Made by a program: the position numbers and the translations under genes. From Cytophagales bacterium (lineage in GTDB: Bacteria; Bacteroidota; Bacteroidia; Cytophagales; Cyclobacteriaceae), in the NCBI GenBank assembly GCA_033344775.1, contig JAWPMT010000006.1, forward strand, positions 248,001 through 312,000: a stretch of 64,000 nucleotides of DNA, read 5' to 3'. Numbering within the stretch: the first letter of the stretch is position 1; every line of letters begins with the position of its first letter. Below, one piece after another: positions 1 through 8,176 of the stretch. The notes under the pieces are model-generated. The model saw only the letters and a program-made list of their open reading frames with translations. It did no database searches and had not been told where the DNA came from.

Positions 1-2
1 AT

Positions 3-1139
3 GAATTAATTGACTGGAATAACTATGAGAATGATCCCATTTACAACTTGGTATTCCCCAGAAAGGAGTTGATCGATAATAGTGATTATCAATTACTTCG
101 AGATGCTATGTCGGGTGATAACAATTCGACAATCAAAACACTTAGCGATGATATCAGAACAAGATTAAATCCACACCCATCGGACCAGATGTTAAATGTT
201 CCTTCTGCTTTAGAGGGTATTCAACATAAGTATGAGCAGATTATTTTGTTTTTCCCAAAGCAAGGACAAACGTGTCATGCATATTGTACTTTTTGTTTTC
301 GATGGCCTCAATTTACAGGAGAGAAGAAGTGGAAATTTGAGACCGCTGAAACAAATAAGGTGATATCTTATTTAAGGCAAAACCCTCAAATAACCGATAT
401 CCTCTTTACGGGTGGAGACCCAATGGTAATGAATGTAAAATCATTGAAGAAATATATTCAGCCTATACTTGATGCGAATATCTCCTCTCTAAAAAACATC
501 AGAATCGGAACAAAATCTCTTTCTTTTTGGCCATATAAATACCTAATAGGCGAAGAAGGAGAAGAGATTGTTAAACTTTTTAGTGAAATAACCAGAAGAG
601 GATTGCATTTAGCATTTATGGCTCATTTTAGCCACCCGAGAGAATTACAAACAGATGCAGTAAAGCAAGCAGTGACAAGAATAAAAGAAACTGGAGCTGT
701 TATCCGAACACAAACACCCCTTATTAAAAAAGTCAATGACGATTCTTCTATTCTTAGAGATCTATGGCAAGAACAAGTTCAACTAGGCCTTATTCCTTAT
801 TATTTATTTATCGCTAGAGACACGGGCTCTAAATTCTTTCAAGCTATAAATCTGTATGAAGCATCTAATATCTTTCGTGATGCTTTTCGACAACTTTCTG
901 GCTTGGCACGAACCGTAAGAGGCCCAGTAATGTCAACTAGTTCAGGTAAGGTTCTGATAAATGGGAGCATCAATATGGGTAGTGAAAAATTTTTCGTTTT
1001 AGAATATTTGCAAGCAAGAAATCCTGAACTAGTTAAAAGGCCATTTTTAGCCCGATTTAATAGAGATGCATGTTGGTTTGATGATTTAGAATTGATGCCA
1101 AATGATTTTGCAGATTTAAATAACTGTCAGCGATTGTAA
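3..1139 (+). CDS. KamA-family radical SAM protein (lysine 2,3-aminomutase-like), 5' end cut by window
   Basis: The frame stays open to the left edge of the window, so the true start lies upstream; TTG at 48 is only the first listed start. The reading upstream of it (IDWNNYENDPIYNL) resembles the N-terminal part of KamA proteins. The radical-SAM cluster motif CxxxCxxC is C76, C80, C83 (numbered from the TTG), with the context CHAYCTFCFRWPQF instead of the usual KamA CxxHCTR. A TGGDP motif, typical of SAM binding in this family, follows near residue 120. A lysine in SSGK (residue 301) sits where KamA enzymes hold their PLP-binding lysine. Family members move amino groups using SAM and PLP. The altered residues after the third cysteine suggest a subfamily of unknown substrate. 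The gene looks more AT-rich than its neighbours, which may mean transfer. It is convergent with the permease gene. Confidence 0.8.
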   Translation, partial: ELIDWNNYENDPIYNLVFPRKELIDNSDYQLLRDAMSGDNNSTIKTLSDDIRTRLNPHPSDQMLNVPSALEGIQHKYEQIILFFPKQGQTCHAYCTFCFRWPQFTGEKKWKFETAETNKVISYLRQNPQITDILFTGGDPMVMNVKSLKKYIQPILDANISSLKNIRIGTKSLSFWPYKYLIGEEGEEIVKLFSEITRRGLHLAFMAHFSHPRELQTDAVKQAVTRIKETGAVIRTQTPLIKKVNDDSSILRDLWQEQVQLGLIPYYLFIARDTGSKFFQAINLYEASNIFRDAFRQLSGLARTVRGPVMSTSSGKVLINGSINMGSEKFFVLEYLQARNPELVKRPFLARFNRDACWFDDLELMPNDFADLNNCQRL

Positions 1140-1151
1140 TTGTTAGATGAC

Positions 1152-1185
1152 AAAAAAAGCTGCACTTTACGATACAGCTTTTTTT
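1152..1185. terminator. Bidirectional intrinsic terminator
   Basis: A perfect 11-bp inverted repeat (1152-1162 with 1175-1185) has a 12-nt loop, an A-run on the left arm and a T-run on the right arm. It can therefore end transcription from either side. It lies between the convergent KamA-like gene and the permease gene. Confidence 0.85.
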
Positions 1186-1206
1186 GGTCATTTCGAAAGC
1201 AATCTC

Positions 1207-3864
1207 TTATTCTGATCTTAATCCTTTCACCGGATTCACGAAAATTGCTTTGATCGACTCATAGCTGATGGTGATCAAAGAAATGATCGCGACGATGGTT
1301 CCTGCGATGATGAAAACATCCCAACCCAGGGTTACCTGATATTCAAACTCTGATAACCAGTCGCGCATCAGGTATTGACCAACAGGTATCGCAAGAGCCA
1401 GAGAAATGGCCATCATGATCAAAAAGTTCTGCGTCAGCAATAACAATATTCTATTGAAAGAAGCACCCAGGACTTTGCGAATGCTGATTTCTTTGGTTCG
1501 TTGCTCAGCCATGAAAGCACTTAAACCAAATAGGCCTAAACAAGCAACAATAATCGCCAGCACGGAAAAAGAGGTAAATACATTCGACGTACGCTTCACA
1601 TCATCGTACATGCGGGCAAAACTCTCATCCAAAAAGGTATATCGGATCGGTTGATTGGGCATGAATTCATCCCAAACCTGATTGATTTGAGTAACTGAGG
1701 CTTGCAAGTCCTGAGACTGAATTTTGACACTGATGATCTCACCAAAACTTGTCCCCGACAAAGCCAATGGTCTGATGATCTCACGCAAATTGTCGTAATT
1801 GAAATCCTTGATCACACCTACTACCGTCCAGACACGTTGAAAATTTTCAATGCGGGATCCAATGGGGTTGTCCAGGCCTAGTTGCTTGACCATTTCCTGA
1901 TTGATGATAATTGCGGATGAATCTGATGCCCGATCTAAATCAAACATGCGTCCTTCAACCAACTCCATCCCCATGGTTTCCAGGTATTCATCATCCGCAC
2001 GCCACATTTGTGCCCCTACCGACGCATCTAACCGAGATCGGCCTTCTTTAAAGAAAGCATTTCCATCACGCTTTGTCCCTACAACTGGCAAGTAGTTACT
2101 TGCTGAGCTAGAACTCACTCCGGCTAGTTTGGCAATTTCACCCTTGAATGCGGGAATCCTTTCTCCCAGGGTGTTACTTCCCTGCAGTAAAAGGACTCGT
2201 TCCTTTTCAAAGCCAATGTCTTTATTCAAGATGTAGGTCATTTGACGATGAACCATCAATGCACCGATGATCAGTACCACGGAAGCGGCAATTTGAAACA
2301 CGACCAGTACACTACGCAACCTGGAGCTTTTAGTCCCACGGCTTTTTTCTCCTTTCAAAACCTGAATAGGTCGAAATGCGGAGAGGTAAAAAGAAGGATA
2401 AAGTCCGGCAATGACACCTATGAACAGCGTTGCCCCAACCAAAGACGGAATAAACCACCAGTATCCCCACGGAATGACCAGTGTCTTGTCGGCCAAAGTA
2501 TTGAAAAAGGGCAATGCCAGTGTGGCCAATACAACGCCCAATAACATTGAAACAAAACTGAAAATGAAAGACTCTGTAAGAAACTGTTTGATCAGGTCTT
2601 TACGATAAGAACCCACTACTTTTCTCAAACCCACTTCTTTCGCCCGATTGGCGGATTTTGCCGTAGAAAGATTGATGAAATTGATCGCAGAAAGCAAAAG
2701 GATCAACACCGCAATGGCTCCAAACATTTGGACCACCTGATAATCACCGTGAGCTAACGGATCATGAATACCTTTTGATTTTAAGTAGATATCGGAAACA
2801 GGTTGAAGCATGAAGGAGTGATACTTGAAGTTGTCCACGTCTGCTTCCCCCTGGTCTTCCGCGTATTTTACCATAAAGCCATCGCGAATGAGTAACAGCT
2901 TTTCTTCCAGATCAGCTTTGTTCGTGCCCGGCCGTACCCGCACATAAGGACTGTAATTCCAGCAACACCAGTTGGTTTGCTCACCTGGCCAGAATTCTCT
3001 CGCCGTAAGTGAGATCAGAAAATCAAACTGCAAGTGAGAATTGGATGGAAAGTCCTGCATTACACCGCCAATCACATAGGGGTTTTCGGTGTTGTCATTG
3101 AGGACGATCATCTGCCCTACCGGGTCTTCACCCGGAAAATACTTGTCGGCTTTGCTTTTTGAGATCAGGATACCATTGGGTTGCGACAAGGCCTCTGTCC
3201 TATTGCCGTAGACCATGGGGATTTCCAGAATTTCAATCAAATCCTGATCCGCGTAAGCAAACCCTTCTTCATAGCTATTCTGCATCCGATCCTGTCGCCT
3301 GAATTGGTTATTCCCTGCATCAAACCAATCAAACGGGATCAGCCTTCCGGCCATTTCAATTTCAGGAAAACTTTCTCGAAGTACCTGACCCGTTTGCGGA
3401 GGAAAAGAAGCCCAGCGATCTGTTTTCTCGGGAGCTGCATGCACATTGATCACCCGATAGATGTCCGCTTTCCGCTCGTAATTTTTATCATAGCTCAGCT
3501 CATCCTGAATGAACAATATGATCAGGATACAAGCGGCCATACCGATACCGAACCCACCAATTTTGATCGATGAGTACATCTTGTGCTTGAAGAGACTTCT
3601 CCAGGCTACTTTAAAATAGTTTCTAAACATTGCTGTATGTATTGAGTTATTTGACCATTTTCTTTTGATGGCGAAAGGCCGGATCATGTCCAACACTTCG
3701 TACAGAAAGATGAGGTTTGACCTGAAACGACTCATCTTCGTTCGGCGAATGCCATAGAGCTCCCACAGGTCGCCTTCGATCGTTTCCAACACGCGTTCGG
3801 AACAGATCTTTCGAAGCAACCAGGTGAGCCATTTGGGTGGCTCCGGAAAACTCGGACTATTCAC
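1207..3864 (-). CDS. FtsX/MacB-type ABC transporter permease with N-terminal prefix domain
   Basis: This 885-residue protein has the layout of the large Bacteroidota permeases. A soluble prefix of about 70 residues (with VLETIEGDLWELY) comes first. It is followed by two copies of a MacB-like periplasmic domain with an FtsX permease unit, with transmembrane clusters near residues 100, 380-490, 510-540 and 770-880. Conserved pieces include NFINLSTAKSANRAKEVGLRKVVG and a second copy near ISIRKVLGAS. No ATPase is encoded here. Such permeases usually work in macrolide, lipoprotein or peptide extrusion and need an ATPase supplied elsewhere. The start overlaps the end of the PadR gene by 8 bp, so the pair is very probably co-transcribed, translationally coupled and under PadR control. 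Confidence 0.9.
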   Translation of the reverse strand: MNSPSFPEPPKWLTWLLRKICSERVLETIEGDLWELYGIRRTKMSRFRSNLIFLYEVLDMIRPFAIKRKWSNNSIHTAMFRNYFKVAWRSLFKHKMYSSIKIGGFGIGMAACILIILFIQDELSYDKNYERKADIYRVINVHAAPEKTDRWASFPPQTGQVLRESFPEIEMAGRLIPFDWFDAGNNQFRRQDRMQNSYEEGFAYADQDLIEILEIPMVYGNRTEALSQPNGILISKSKADKYFPGEDPVGQMIVLNDNTENPYVIGGVMQDFPSNSHLQFDFLISLTAREFWPGEQTNWCCWNYSPYVRVRPGTNKADLEEKLLLIRDGFMVKYAEDQGEADVDNFKYHSFMLQPVSDIYLKSKGIHDPLAHGDYQVVQMFGAIAVLILLLSAINFINLSTAKSANRAKEVGLRKVVGSYRKDLIKQFLTESFIFSFVSMLLGVVLATLALPFFNTLADKTLVIPWGYWWFIPSLVGATLFIGVIAGLYPSFYLSAFRPIQVLKGEKSRGTKSSRLRSVLVVFQIAASVVLIIGALMVHRQMTYILNKDIGFEKERVLLLQGSNTLGERIPAFKGEIAKLAGVSSSSASNYLPVVGTKRDGNAFFKEGRSRLDASVGAQMWRADDEYLETMGMELVEGRMFDLDRASDSSAIIINQEMVKQLGLDNPIGSRIENFQRVWTVVGVIKDFNYDNLREIIRPLALSGTSFGEIISVKIQSQDLQASVTQINQVWDEFMPNQPIRYTFLDESFARMYDDVKRTSNVFTSFSVLAIIVACLGLFGLSAFMAEQRTKEISIRKVLGASFNRILLLLTQNFLIMMAISLALAIPVGQYLMRDWLSEFEYQVTLGWDVFIIAGTIVAIISLITISYESIKAIFVNPVKGLRSE

Positions 3865-4183
3865 CGAACTCCAGGTTTAGCCCTTCTATGTTTCTGGAAA
3901 ATTCCAGTCTCAGGCGATTGGCATCAATCAAGGCATTGCGCCCGGCAGAAGTCAACAAGTAGAATTTCTTTCTTCTACCTCCACGCTCGGCCGTAGCCCC
4001 ACCTTCTGAGGAAGTAACATACCCTTTGTCCTCCAACCGGTAAAGCGCAGAATGTAAGGCACCTATACTCGGGCTTTTTCCTGTTTTTTCCGCCAACATT
4101 TCTTTGATGACCACTCCATAGGCCTGTTCTTTTAATGAACCAACCGATAGTAAAACAAGCTCTTCAAATGCTCCTAATTTCAT
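3857..4183 (-). CDS. PadR-family transcriptional regulator
   Basis: The 108-residue protein matches the length and pattern of short PadR regulators. It has an N-terminal winged helix (LGAFEELVLLSVGSL, then PSIGALHSALYRLEDKGYV) and a basic wing with a GGRRKKFYLLT strand, and it ends in a helix that would aid dimer formation. It probably represses its own operon with the FtsX-type permease, whose start it overlaps. A 15-bp direct repeat just upstream could be its operator. The ligand cannot be told from sequence. Confidence 0.92.
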   Translation of the reverse strand: MKLGAFEELVLLSVGSLKEQAYGVVIKEMLAEKTGKSPSIGALHSALYRLEDKGYVTSSEGGATAERGGRRKKFYLLTSAGRNALIDANRLRLEFSRNIEGLNLEFGE

Positions 4184-4194
4184 GATTGCATTAG

Positions 4195-4244
4195 TTTCCT
4201 AAAACCAAATTAAATAAAACTCTTATATATTTCCTAAAACCAAA
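4195..4244 (-). promoter_or_regulatory. Two identical 15-bp direct repeats upstream of padR-like gene
   Basis: TTTCCTAAAACCAAA occurs at 4195-4209 and again at 4230-4244, a 35-bp period, in an otherwise AT-rich leader 12 bp upstream of the PadR start. The position suits an operator or promoter element for the PadR/permease operon. No palindromic PadR site was recognised, so the operator reading is an inference. Confidence 0.4.
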
Positions 4245-4302
4245 ACAAATAATTGACGCGTTGTGACAATTAATGACAGGGATTTTTCTTAAGGGGAATA
4301 GG

Positions 4303-4394
4303 AAAGATCATCAAAGGGATACCGGTATTTTATCAGCTCCTCTGAAGTTTAAGCTGATAAAAACCCTAGCCGGGCACCCAGCATGACGATCTTT
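4303..4394. repeat. Nested palindromic intergenic repeat, copy A
   Basis: The outer arms are AAAGATC (4303-4309) and GATCTTT (4388-4394). The inner arms TTTTATCAGCT (4328-4338) and AGCTGATAAAA (4352-4362) pair perfectly, with CCGG pairs at 4322-4325 and 4370-4373 between them. The block CAAAGGGATACCGG near the left end and ATGACGAT near the right end recur in a second copy at 22475-22551. It resembles the REP-like hairpins scattered through Bacteroidota genomes. It lies between the acyltransferase-like gene and the PadR gene. Confidence 0.7.
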
Positions 4395-4431
4395 ACTGTG
4401 TATTTCACTTTAGTGAAATGGGTATTCTGTT

Positions 4432-5538
4432 CTAAAGCTTAATAAAGATCTTCTTCTTTTCTAGCCACCAGGCGACAGACCAGCAGACACTTGTAAAGGC
4501 CAATGCATACATGAAAGACCCGAAAGGTGTTCCGAATCCCATCCACTCGAAGAGGTTGCGGTAAGTCCAACCATAGATTGAAGTTTGCTCATCAATTTTG
4601 ACAGTGTACATGACCTTGGCCAATACTGAAGAAAGCACATAAATGATCAAGGGGTTTTTACCGAATGTTTCGAAAACCCGGAACTGGAGTGGTTTTTGTC
4701 GTTTTTCCATTAGGAATATGGTCGCTCCGATGATCAGGCAATCCAGGCCGCAAGTGATCAGTACGTAGGAACTGGTCCAAATTTTCTTATTGATCGGGAA
4801 GAGTGGATCCCAGATATAACCGATGAACAACATCATCACACCAGCCAGCAAAAGCTTGGTTAGTTTCTCATAGTCCGCACCATCTTTTCTTACATAGAGG
4901 CCCACTAAAAACCCAATAAATACATTGACCACTGCCGGAATCGTACTAAGCAATCCCTCCGGATCAAACGGCAATCCTTCACCCATATACAGGTGACCAG
5001 AACCAAGAAGAATGAGATCCAGTTTTTGGGCAGCATTGCCTTCGAGGGTCAAGTCTCCAAAAGCGACCAGAATACCCCAATAAGCCAGGAGAAATGCAAT
5101 GGAAAGTGAAACAATTTGACGGGGTTTGAAGAAATAAATGAACGGCAATGCGATGGCATAACAAAGGCCAATTCGCTGAAGCACGCCCATGATGCGTAGT
5201 TCTCCGAATGATTTCAATACCCAGCCAGCTTCAGTTTGTTTCAAAAAAGGGAACCAATACAAGCTGAACCCAACAAGAAAAATTAATGCGGCTCGTTTGA
5301 AGCCTTTCAATAGGACTTCATTGGCAGTCTGCTGTTCCCATTTTTTCGAGACGAAGCCCATGGCATTCCCTACTGCAAAAAGAAACGAAGGAAAAACAAG
5401 GTCCGTTGGGGTGAATCCGTGCCATTTGGCGTGCAACAAAAGTGAATATGTGTTTCCCCAATCACCAGGGGTATTCACAATGATCATGAAGGCTATGGTA
5501 GCACCTCGAAAAATATCCAGAGGTTTAAATCGATTCAT
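4432..5538 (-). CDS. HGSNAT/NagX-like transmembrane acyltransferase family protein (DUF5009 type)
   Basis: The 368-residue integral membrane protein begins with LDIFRGATIAFMIIVN and HGFTPTDLVFPSFLF, the N-terminal signature shared by bacterial NagX/DUF5009 proteins and human heparan-alpha-glucosaminide N-acetyltransferase. About ten hydrophobic segments follow. H36 or H40 is the likely acyl-carrying histidine. The family passes acetyl groups from cytoplasmic acetyl-CoA to amino sugars on the far side of the membrane; in Bacteroidota it often sits in sugar-use loci. No glycan genes lie next to it here, so the substrate is unknown. It appears monocistronic. Confidence 0.8.
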   Translation of the reverse strand: MNRFKPLDIFRGATIAFMIIVNTPGDWGNTYSLLLHAKWHGFTPTDLVFPSFLFAVGNAMGFVSKKWEQQTANEVLLKGFKRAALIFLVGFSLYWFPFLKQTEAGWVLKSFGELRIMGVLQRIGLCYAIALPFIYFFKPRQIVSLSIAFLLAYWGILVAFGDLTLEGNAAQKLDLILLGSGHLYMGEGLPFDPEGLLSTIPAVVNVFIGFLVGLYVRKDGADYEKLTKLLLAGVMMLFIGYIWDPLFPINKKIWTSSYVLITCGLDCLIIGATIFLMEKRQKPLQFRVFETFGKNPLIIYVLSSVLAKVMYTVKIDEQTSIYGWTYRNLFEWMGFGTPFGSFMYALAFTSVCWSVAWWLEKKKIFIKL

Positions 5539-5652
5539 CGGATGAGGCTAAGGTTAATGTCTGCATCGAAGGTGACTAATTTTTTATCGTAAATCACATG
5601 GATATTGTGCCTTATGGGCAAGGGTATTGAATCCTAAGGGGCGATAGAGATC

Positions 5653-5660
5653 TAATTTTA
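5653..5660 (+). promoter_or_regulatory. Weak Bacteroidota-type -7 box
   Basis: TAATTTTA matches TANNTTTG at seven of eight positions and has a TTG (5627-5629) 23 nt upstream. It would drive the small gene at 5773-6033. Confidence 0.3.
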
Positions 5661-5772
5661 GCCAAAAGCTGAGGTCAAGGTTGTGACATTGTTGGTTTTG
5701 GCGATTGAGATCCGTGGACAATCAATGAACAATTTTCCTTGTTTATCATTAACTTCATATGGAAGATTTAGC

Positions 5773-6033
5773 ATGACAGCAGAGCAGTTTATAGAAATGA
5801 CACGGACGCATCAATTACGGTGGGTCTACTTCGAAGGAGAGTGCCTTACTTCCATTCGATACTACAGGCATAAAGTGACCTTATACCTGATCAATAATTT
5901 TTTGGTGGAGGTGTTTTACAATCACAAAGAGGATTGTATAGATAACGTGGGCCTGCTCGATTTTAGCAGCAATCGCCTGAATTTCTATGCGGATCAGGTG
6001 AGATTACCTCGTGAAATGCGAGCAGGCTCCTGA
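5773..6033 (+). CDS. Small conserved-looking hypothetical protein
   Basis: I do not recognise this 86-residue protein. It is predicted soluble, with alternating hydrophobic strands (RWVYFEGECLTSIRYYRHKVTLYLI then NNFLVEVFYN, split here) that suggest a small beta-rich fold, and no signal peptide. I chose ATG 5773, which gives MTAEQFIEM and has GGAAG upstream. GTG 5683 and ATG 5725 are in the same frame and would add 30 or 16 less protein-like residues. Its stop lies just 4 bp from the end of the convergent GIN-domain gene. Confidence 0.6.
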   Translation: MTAEQFIEMTRTHQLRWVYFEGECLTSIRYYRHKVTLYLINNFLVEVFYNHKEDCIDNVGLLDFSSNRLNFYADQVRLPREMRAGS

Positions 6034-6037
6034 TTAA

Positions 6038-6931
6038 TTATTTTTCTATTTCCGCAGTACCTGACCCGGTACCAATGCTGATGCGTACATCCTTATTCCC
6101 AATTTTGGCCGTCTTTCTGATGGTCACATTGTACCGACCACCATTGTCTTCCTCTTCTTCTTTATCAAACTCGAACGGAGCAACGATTCTGCCACTTCTT
6201 TTATTGGCCGACATGACAATCAAGCCTTCGATCTTGTTTCCATTGAAGTCGAGAACGGCATCTCCTGATCCGCTGTTCAGTGAAAGGTCATAATCCAAAG
6301 GAGCGGCGAGGCTTACTTCCACATTACCTGAACCAGAATTAAAGCTGGAATTATCTGTTAATGTCAGGTCTTCGATTTCAATCTCACCTGAACCAGTATT
6401 GCAAGACAGATAGCCACGTACTTTTTCACCCTCTACATCTCCACTTCCTGTGTTCATTCGAAATTCTCCTTCAACGTCTTCGAAGTTGATGTCACCGGAA
6501 CCCGAATTTCCTTTTGCTTCCCCTTTGAAATCGCTAAAGTTCAGGCTTCCGGAACCGGAATTCACACTAATCTCAGCGGTAAGACCCGATATTTCAAAGT
6601 CTCCAGAACCAGTATTGAAATCAATTTCCGTATTATCTGGCACCTGAAATCTCCAGGTAGCGCTTCCTCGCCAGTTTCCGCGCTTATTGTCTTCCCGAAT
6701 TCTAAGCCGATCCCCTCTTTGTTCTATGCTGGGCTGATAGTCGTCAATGTTATGCGTGACCGTCAGATAAACCTTATTGTCAGGGCTTTTTTCAAAGATG
6801 GCATCCCCAGGACCGACAGAAATTTCAATTTCTTCAATTCCTTCAAACGTACGTTCGATCTTTTGCTCCTGCGCTAATGCGATCATTGGTACCATCGCGA
6901 GCAGAAGTGTGATTAATTTGAGCTTTTTCAT
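6038..6931 (-). CDS. Secreted GIN-domain (DUF2807/DUF4097-like) beta-repeat protein
   Basis: The 297-residue protein starts at the ATG giving MKKLKLITLLLAMVPMIALAQ, a clear Sec signal peptide. A start 23 codons upstream is possible but would bury that signal. The mature part has eight repeats of the form N-S/T-GSG followed by a short beta strand, roughly every 20 residues from about residue 105 to 290. This is the pattern of the GIN/DUF4097 right-handed beta-helix proteins common in Bacteroidota. It is probably periplasmic or surface-exposed; the molecular role is unknown. The repeats give the DNA a visible periodicity (ccggaacc/ccagaacc on the plus strand). Confidence 0.85.
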   Translation of the reverse strand: MKKLKLITLLLAMVPMIALAQEQKIERTFEGIEEIEISVGPGDAIFEKSPDNKVYLTVTHNIDDYQPSIEQRGDRLRIREDNKRGNWRGSATWRFQVPDNTEIDFNTGSGDFEISGLTAEISVNSGSGSLNFSDFKGEAKGNSGSGDINFEDVEGEFRMNTGSGDVEGEKVRGYLSCNTGSGEIEIEDLTLTDNSSFNSGSGNVEVSLAAPLDYDLSLNSGSGDAVLDFNGNKIEGLIVMSANKRSGRIVAPFEFDKEEEEDNGGRYNVTIRKTAKIGNKDVRISIGTGSGTAEIEK

Positions 6932-7003
6932 TCTGAGTTCAGTTAAATTGATCTTTCTACAGAGACTCAGAAGAATGGAACAGGTTGCATCAGGGCACAA
7001 AAA

Positions 7004-7029
7004 AAGGTGGCCATATCTGCGGCCACCTT
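7004..7029 (-). terminator. Intrinsic terminator after the small CxxC gene
   Basis: The 9-bp perfect stem AAGGTGGCC (7004-7012) / GGCCACCTT (7021-7029) has an 8-nt loop and is followed on the minus strand by a T-run. It lies 29 bp after the stop of the 55-residue minus-strand gene and supports that gene as a transcription unit of its own. Confidence 0.8.
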
Positions 7030-7057
7030 AAACGACAACAATAATTATGAAAATTTT

Positions 7058-7225
7058 TTAGCTTCCGCAGCCAACACAATCAATCTCAGAGTTTATCGGT
7101 TTCGTACCGTTCAACTGCATTTTGAGATTGTGAATTTTGTCCCTGATTTCCATGTCTTTGAACATGTCACCAGTAAGCGAAGCTTCCAGCTCGCTGATAT
7201 TTGTTTCTATTTCCTGAACACTCAT
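7058..7225 (-). CDS. Small 55-residue protein ending in a CVGCGS tail
   Basis: This short gene reads ATG at 7225 to TAA at 7058. It has a helical N-terminal half (VQEIETNISELEASL), a second charged helix (MFKDMEIRDKIHNLKMQL) and a C-terminal tail IDCVGCGS. It lies between its own -7 box TATGTTTG (7251-7258) and a strong terminator, so it is very likely real. The CxxC at the extreme C-terminus could bind a metal or take part in thiol chemistry. No signal peptide or membrane segment is present. I do not know the family. The neighbouring di-iron hemerythrin-type gene on the same strand ends 87 bp upstream of this start. Confidence 0.75.
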   Translation of the reverse strand: MSVQEIETNISELEASLTGDMFKDMEIRDKIHNLKMQLNGTKPINSEIDCVGCGS

Positions 7226-7250
7226 GATATTATAGGGCGGGTTTTCTATC

Positions 7251-7258
7251 CAAACATA
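7251..7258 (-). promoter_or_regulatory. -7 promoter box for the small CxxC gene
   Basis: TATGTTTG on the minus strand fits TANNTTTG exactly and ends 25 nt before the ATG at 7225. No clear TTG -33 element was found at the expected distance. Confidence 0.55.
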
Positions 7259-7311
7259 AATTAAACAGAAAAAGATCGCCTGGAAGAAATAAAATCGGGA
7301 AAGTTTCGGAA

Positions 7312-8034
7312 TTAGTTCATTCTGCTCAAACGAGACATCCTTTCGGTGATTTCACCTTCAAGAATAATTGCTTTCGGGAATAAGATCTCGTTTTCAATCT
7401 CAGCGTGGTACAACACTTCTCGATCAAATGATTTAAGCTCATTGATGATGACACGGGTATGCAGGTCATTGGAAGGCAGGCCTTCAATCAAATCTCGCAA
7501 ATTGCCCATTTCATCTTCATTATCGTGTTCCACCCGGATCTTCTCAAGCGAGAAATTTCGATATTGAAGCAATTCCGCAGCAGGATTGGCCACTTTCTTT
7601 TGCTTGACCTTACTCAAAGAGCTAACGTAGCGGAAAAGTTGGTCCTCCTCTTCGTAGATATGTTTGATAAAATCTTCCACAAAAACCGGGAAGATCTCTT
7701 TCAAATCACTGGCAAAAGATGCCTTCAGGCTATCCAGCAGATGCGAAATGTAAGGAAGCTTTTCTTTGATAAATAAATGATGCGAATGCTTCAGATATTC
7801 CAACAGTAAGTCAACCGGATACCTGGACAATTCCGCGAACGAGCATTTTTTGCTGTTATCGAAATCGTAGAAACACTTGATCATCTTCTGCCGACTGATG
7901 CCGCGTTCCTCACAAATCTCGCTGAGCGTTTTTTGTTCATTATCAAAAAACTCAATACCTAAATAGTGGAGTGCCCTCGCATATACGAAGTTCTCTTCTA
8001 TCACGGATGCTATGGATTTTTTGAGTACGCTCAT
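7312..8034 (-). CDS. Hemerythrin-domain di-iron protein (ScdA/YtfE-like)
   Basis: The 240-residue protein resembles the iron-sulfur-cluster repair proteins ScdA/YtfE/RIC. The N-terminal 50 residues match the ScdA_N domain (ALHYLGIEFF...KTLSEICEERGIS), but the usual Cys-Cys pair there is replaced by FF. The hemerythrin-like four-helix part keeps a full ligand set: H83/H85/H86, H125 with E129, H170 with E174, and H210 with E214. Such proteins carry a non-heme di-iron centre and repair clusters damaged by nitric oxide or oxidants. The missing cysteines suggest a variant that senses or stores rather than repairs; this is inference. Confidence 0.82.
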   Translation of the reverse strand: MSVLKKSIASVIEENFVYARALHYLGIEFFDNEQKTLSEICEERGISRQKMIKCFYDFDNSKKCSFAELSRYPVDLLLEYLKHSHHLFIKEKLPYISHLLDSLKASFASDLKEIFPVFVEDFIKHIYEEEDQLFRYVSSLSKVKQKKVANPAAELLQYRNFSLEKIRVEHDNEDEMGNLRDLIEGLPSNDLHTRVIINELKSFDREVLYHAEIENEILFPKAIILEGEITERMSRLSRMN

Positions 8035-8176
8035 GAGTTCATCGCGGTAAATATAAAAAGTTAATCCAGCGACTTGTTCAAAAGTTAAATTAAAAACGAA
8101 TTATATCCAACCAACGTTTATGATTTAGGTTATTTTATTTCCTCCGATTAATTTTAGAAGCTTACTTCATATAAAA

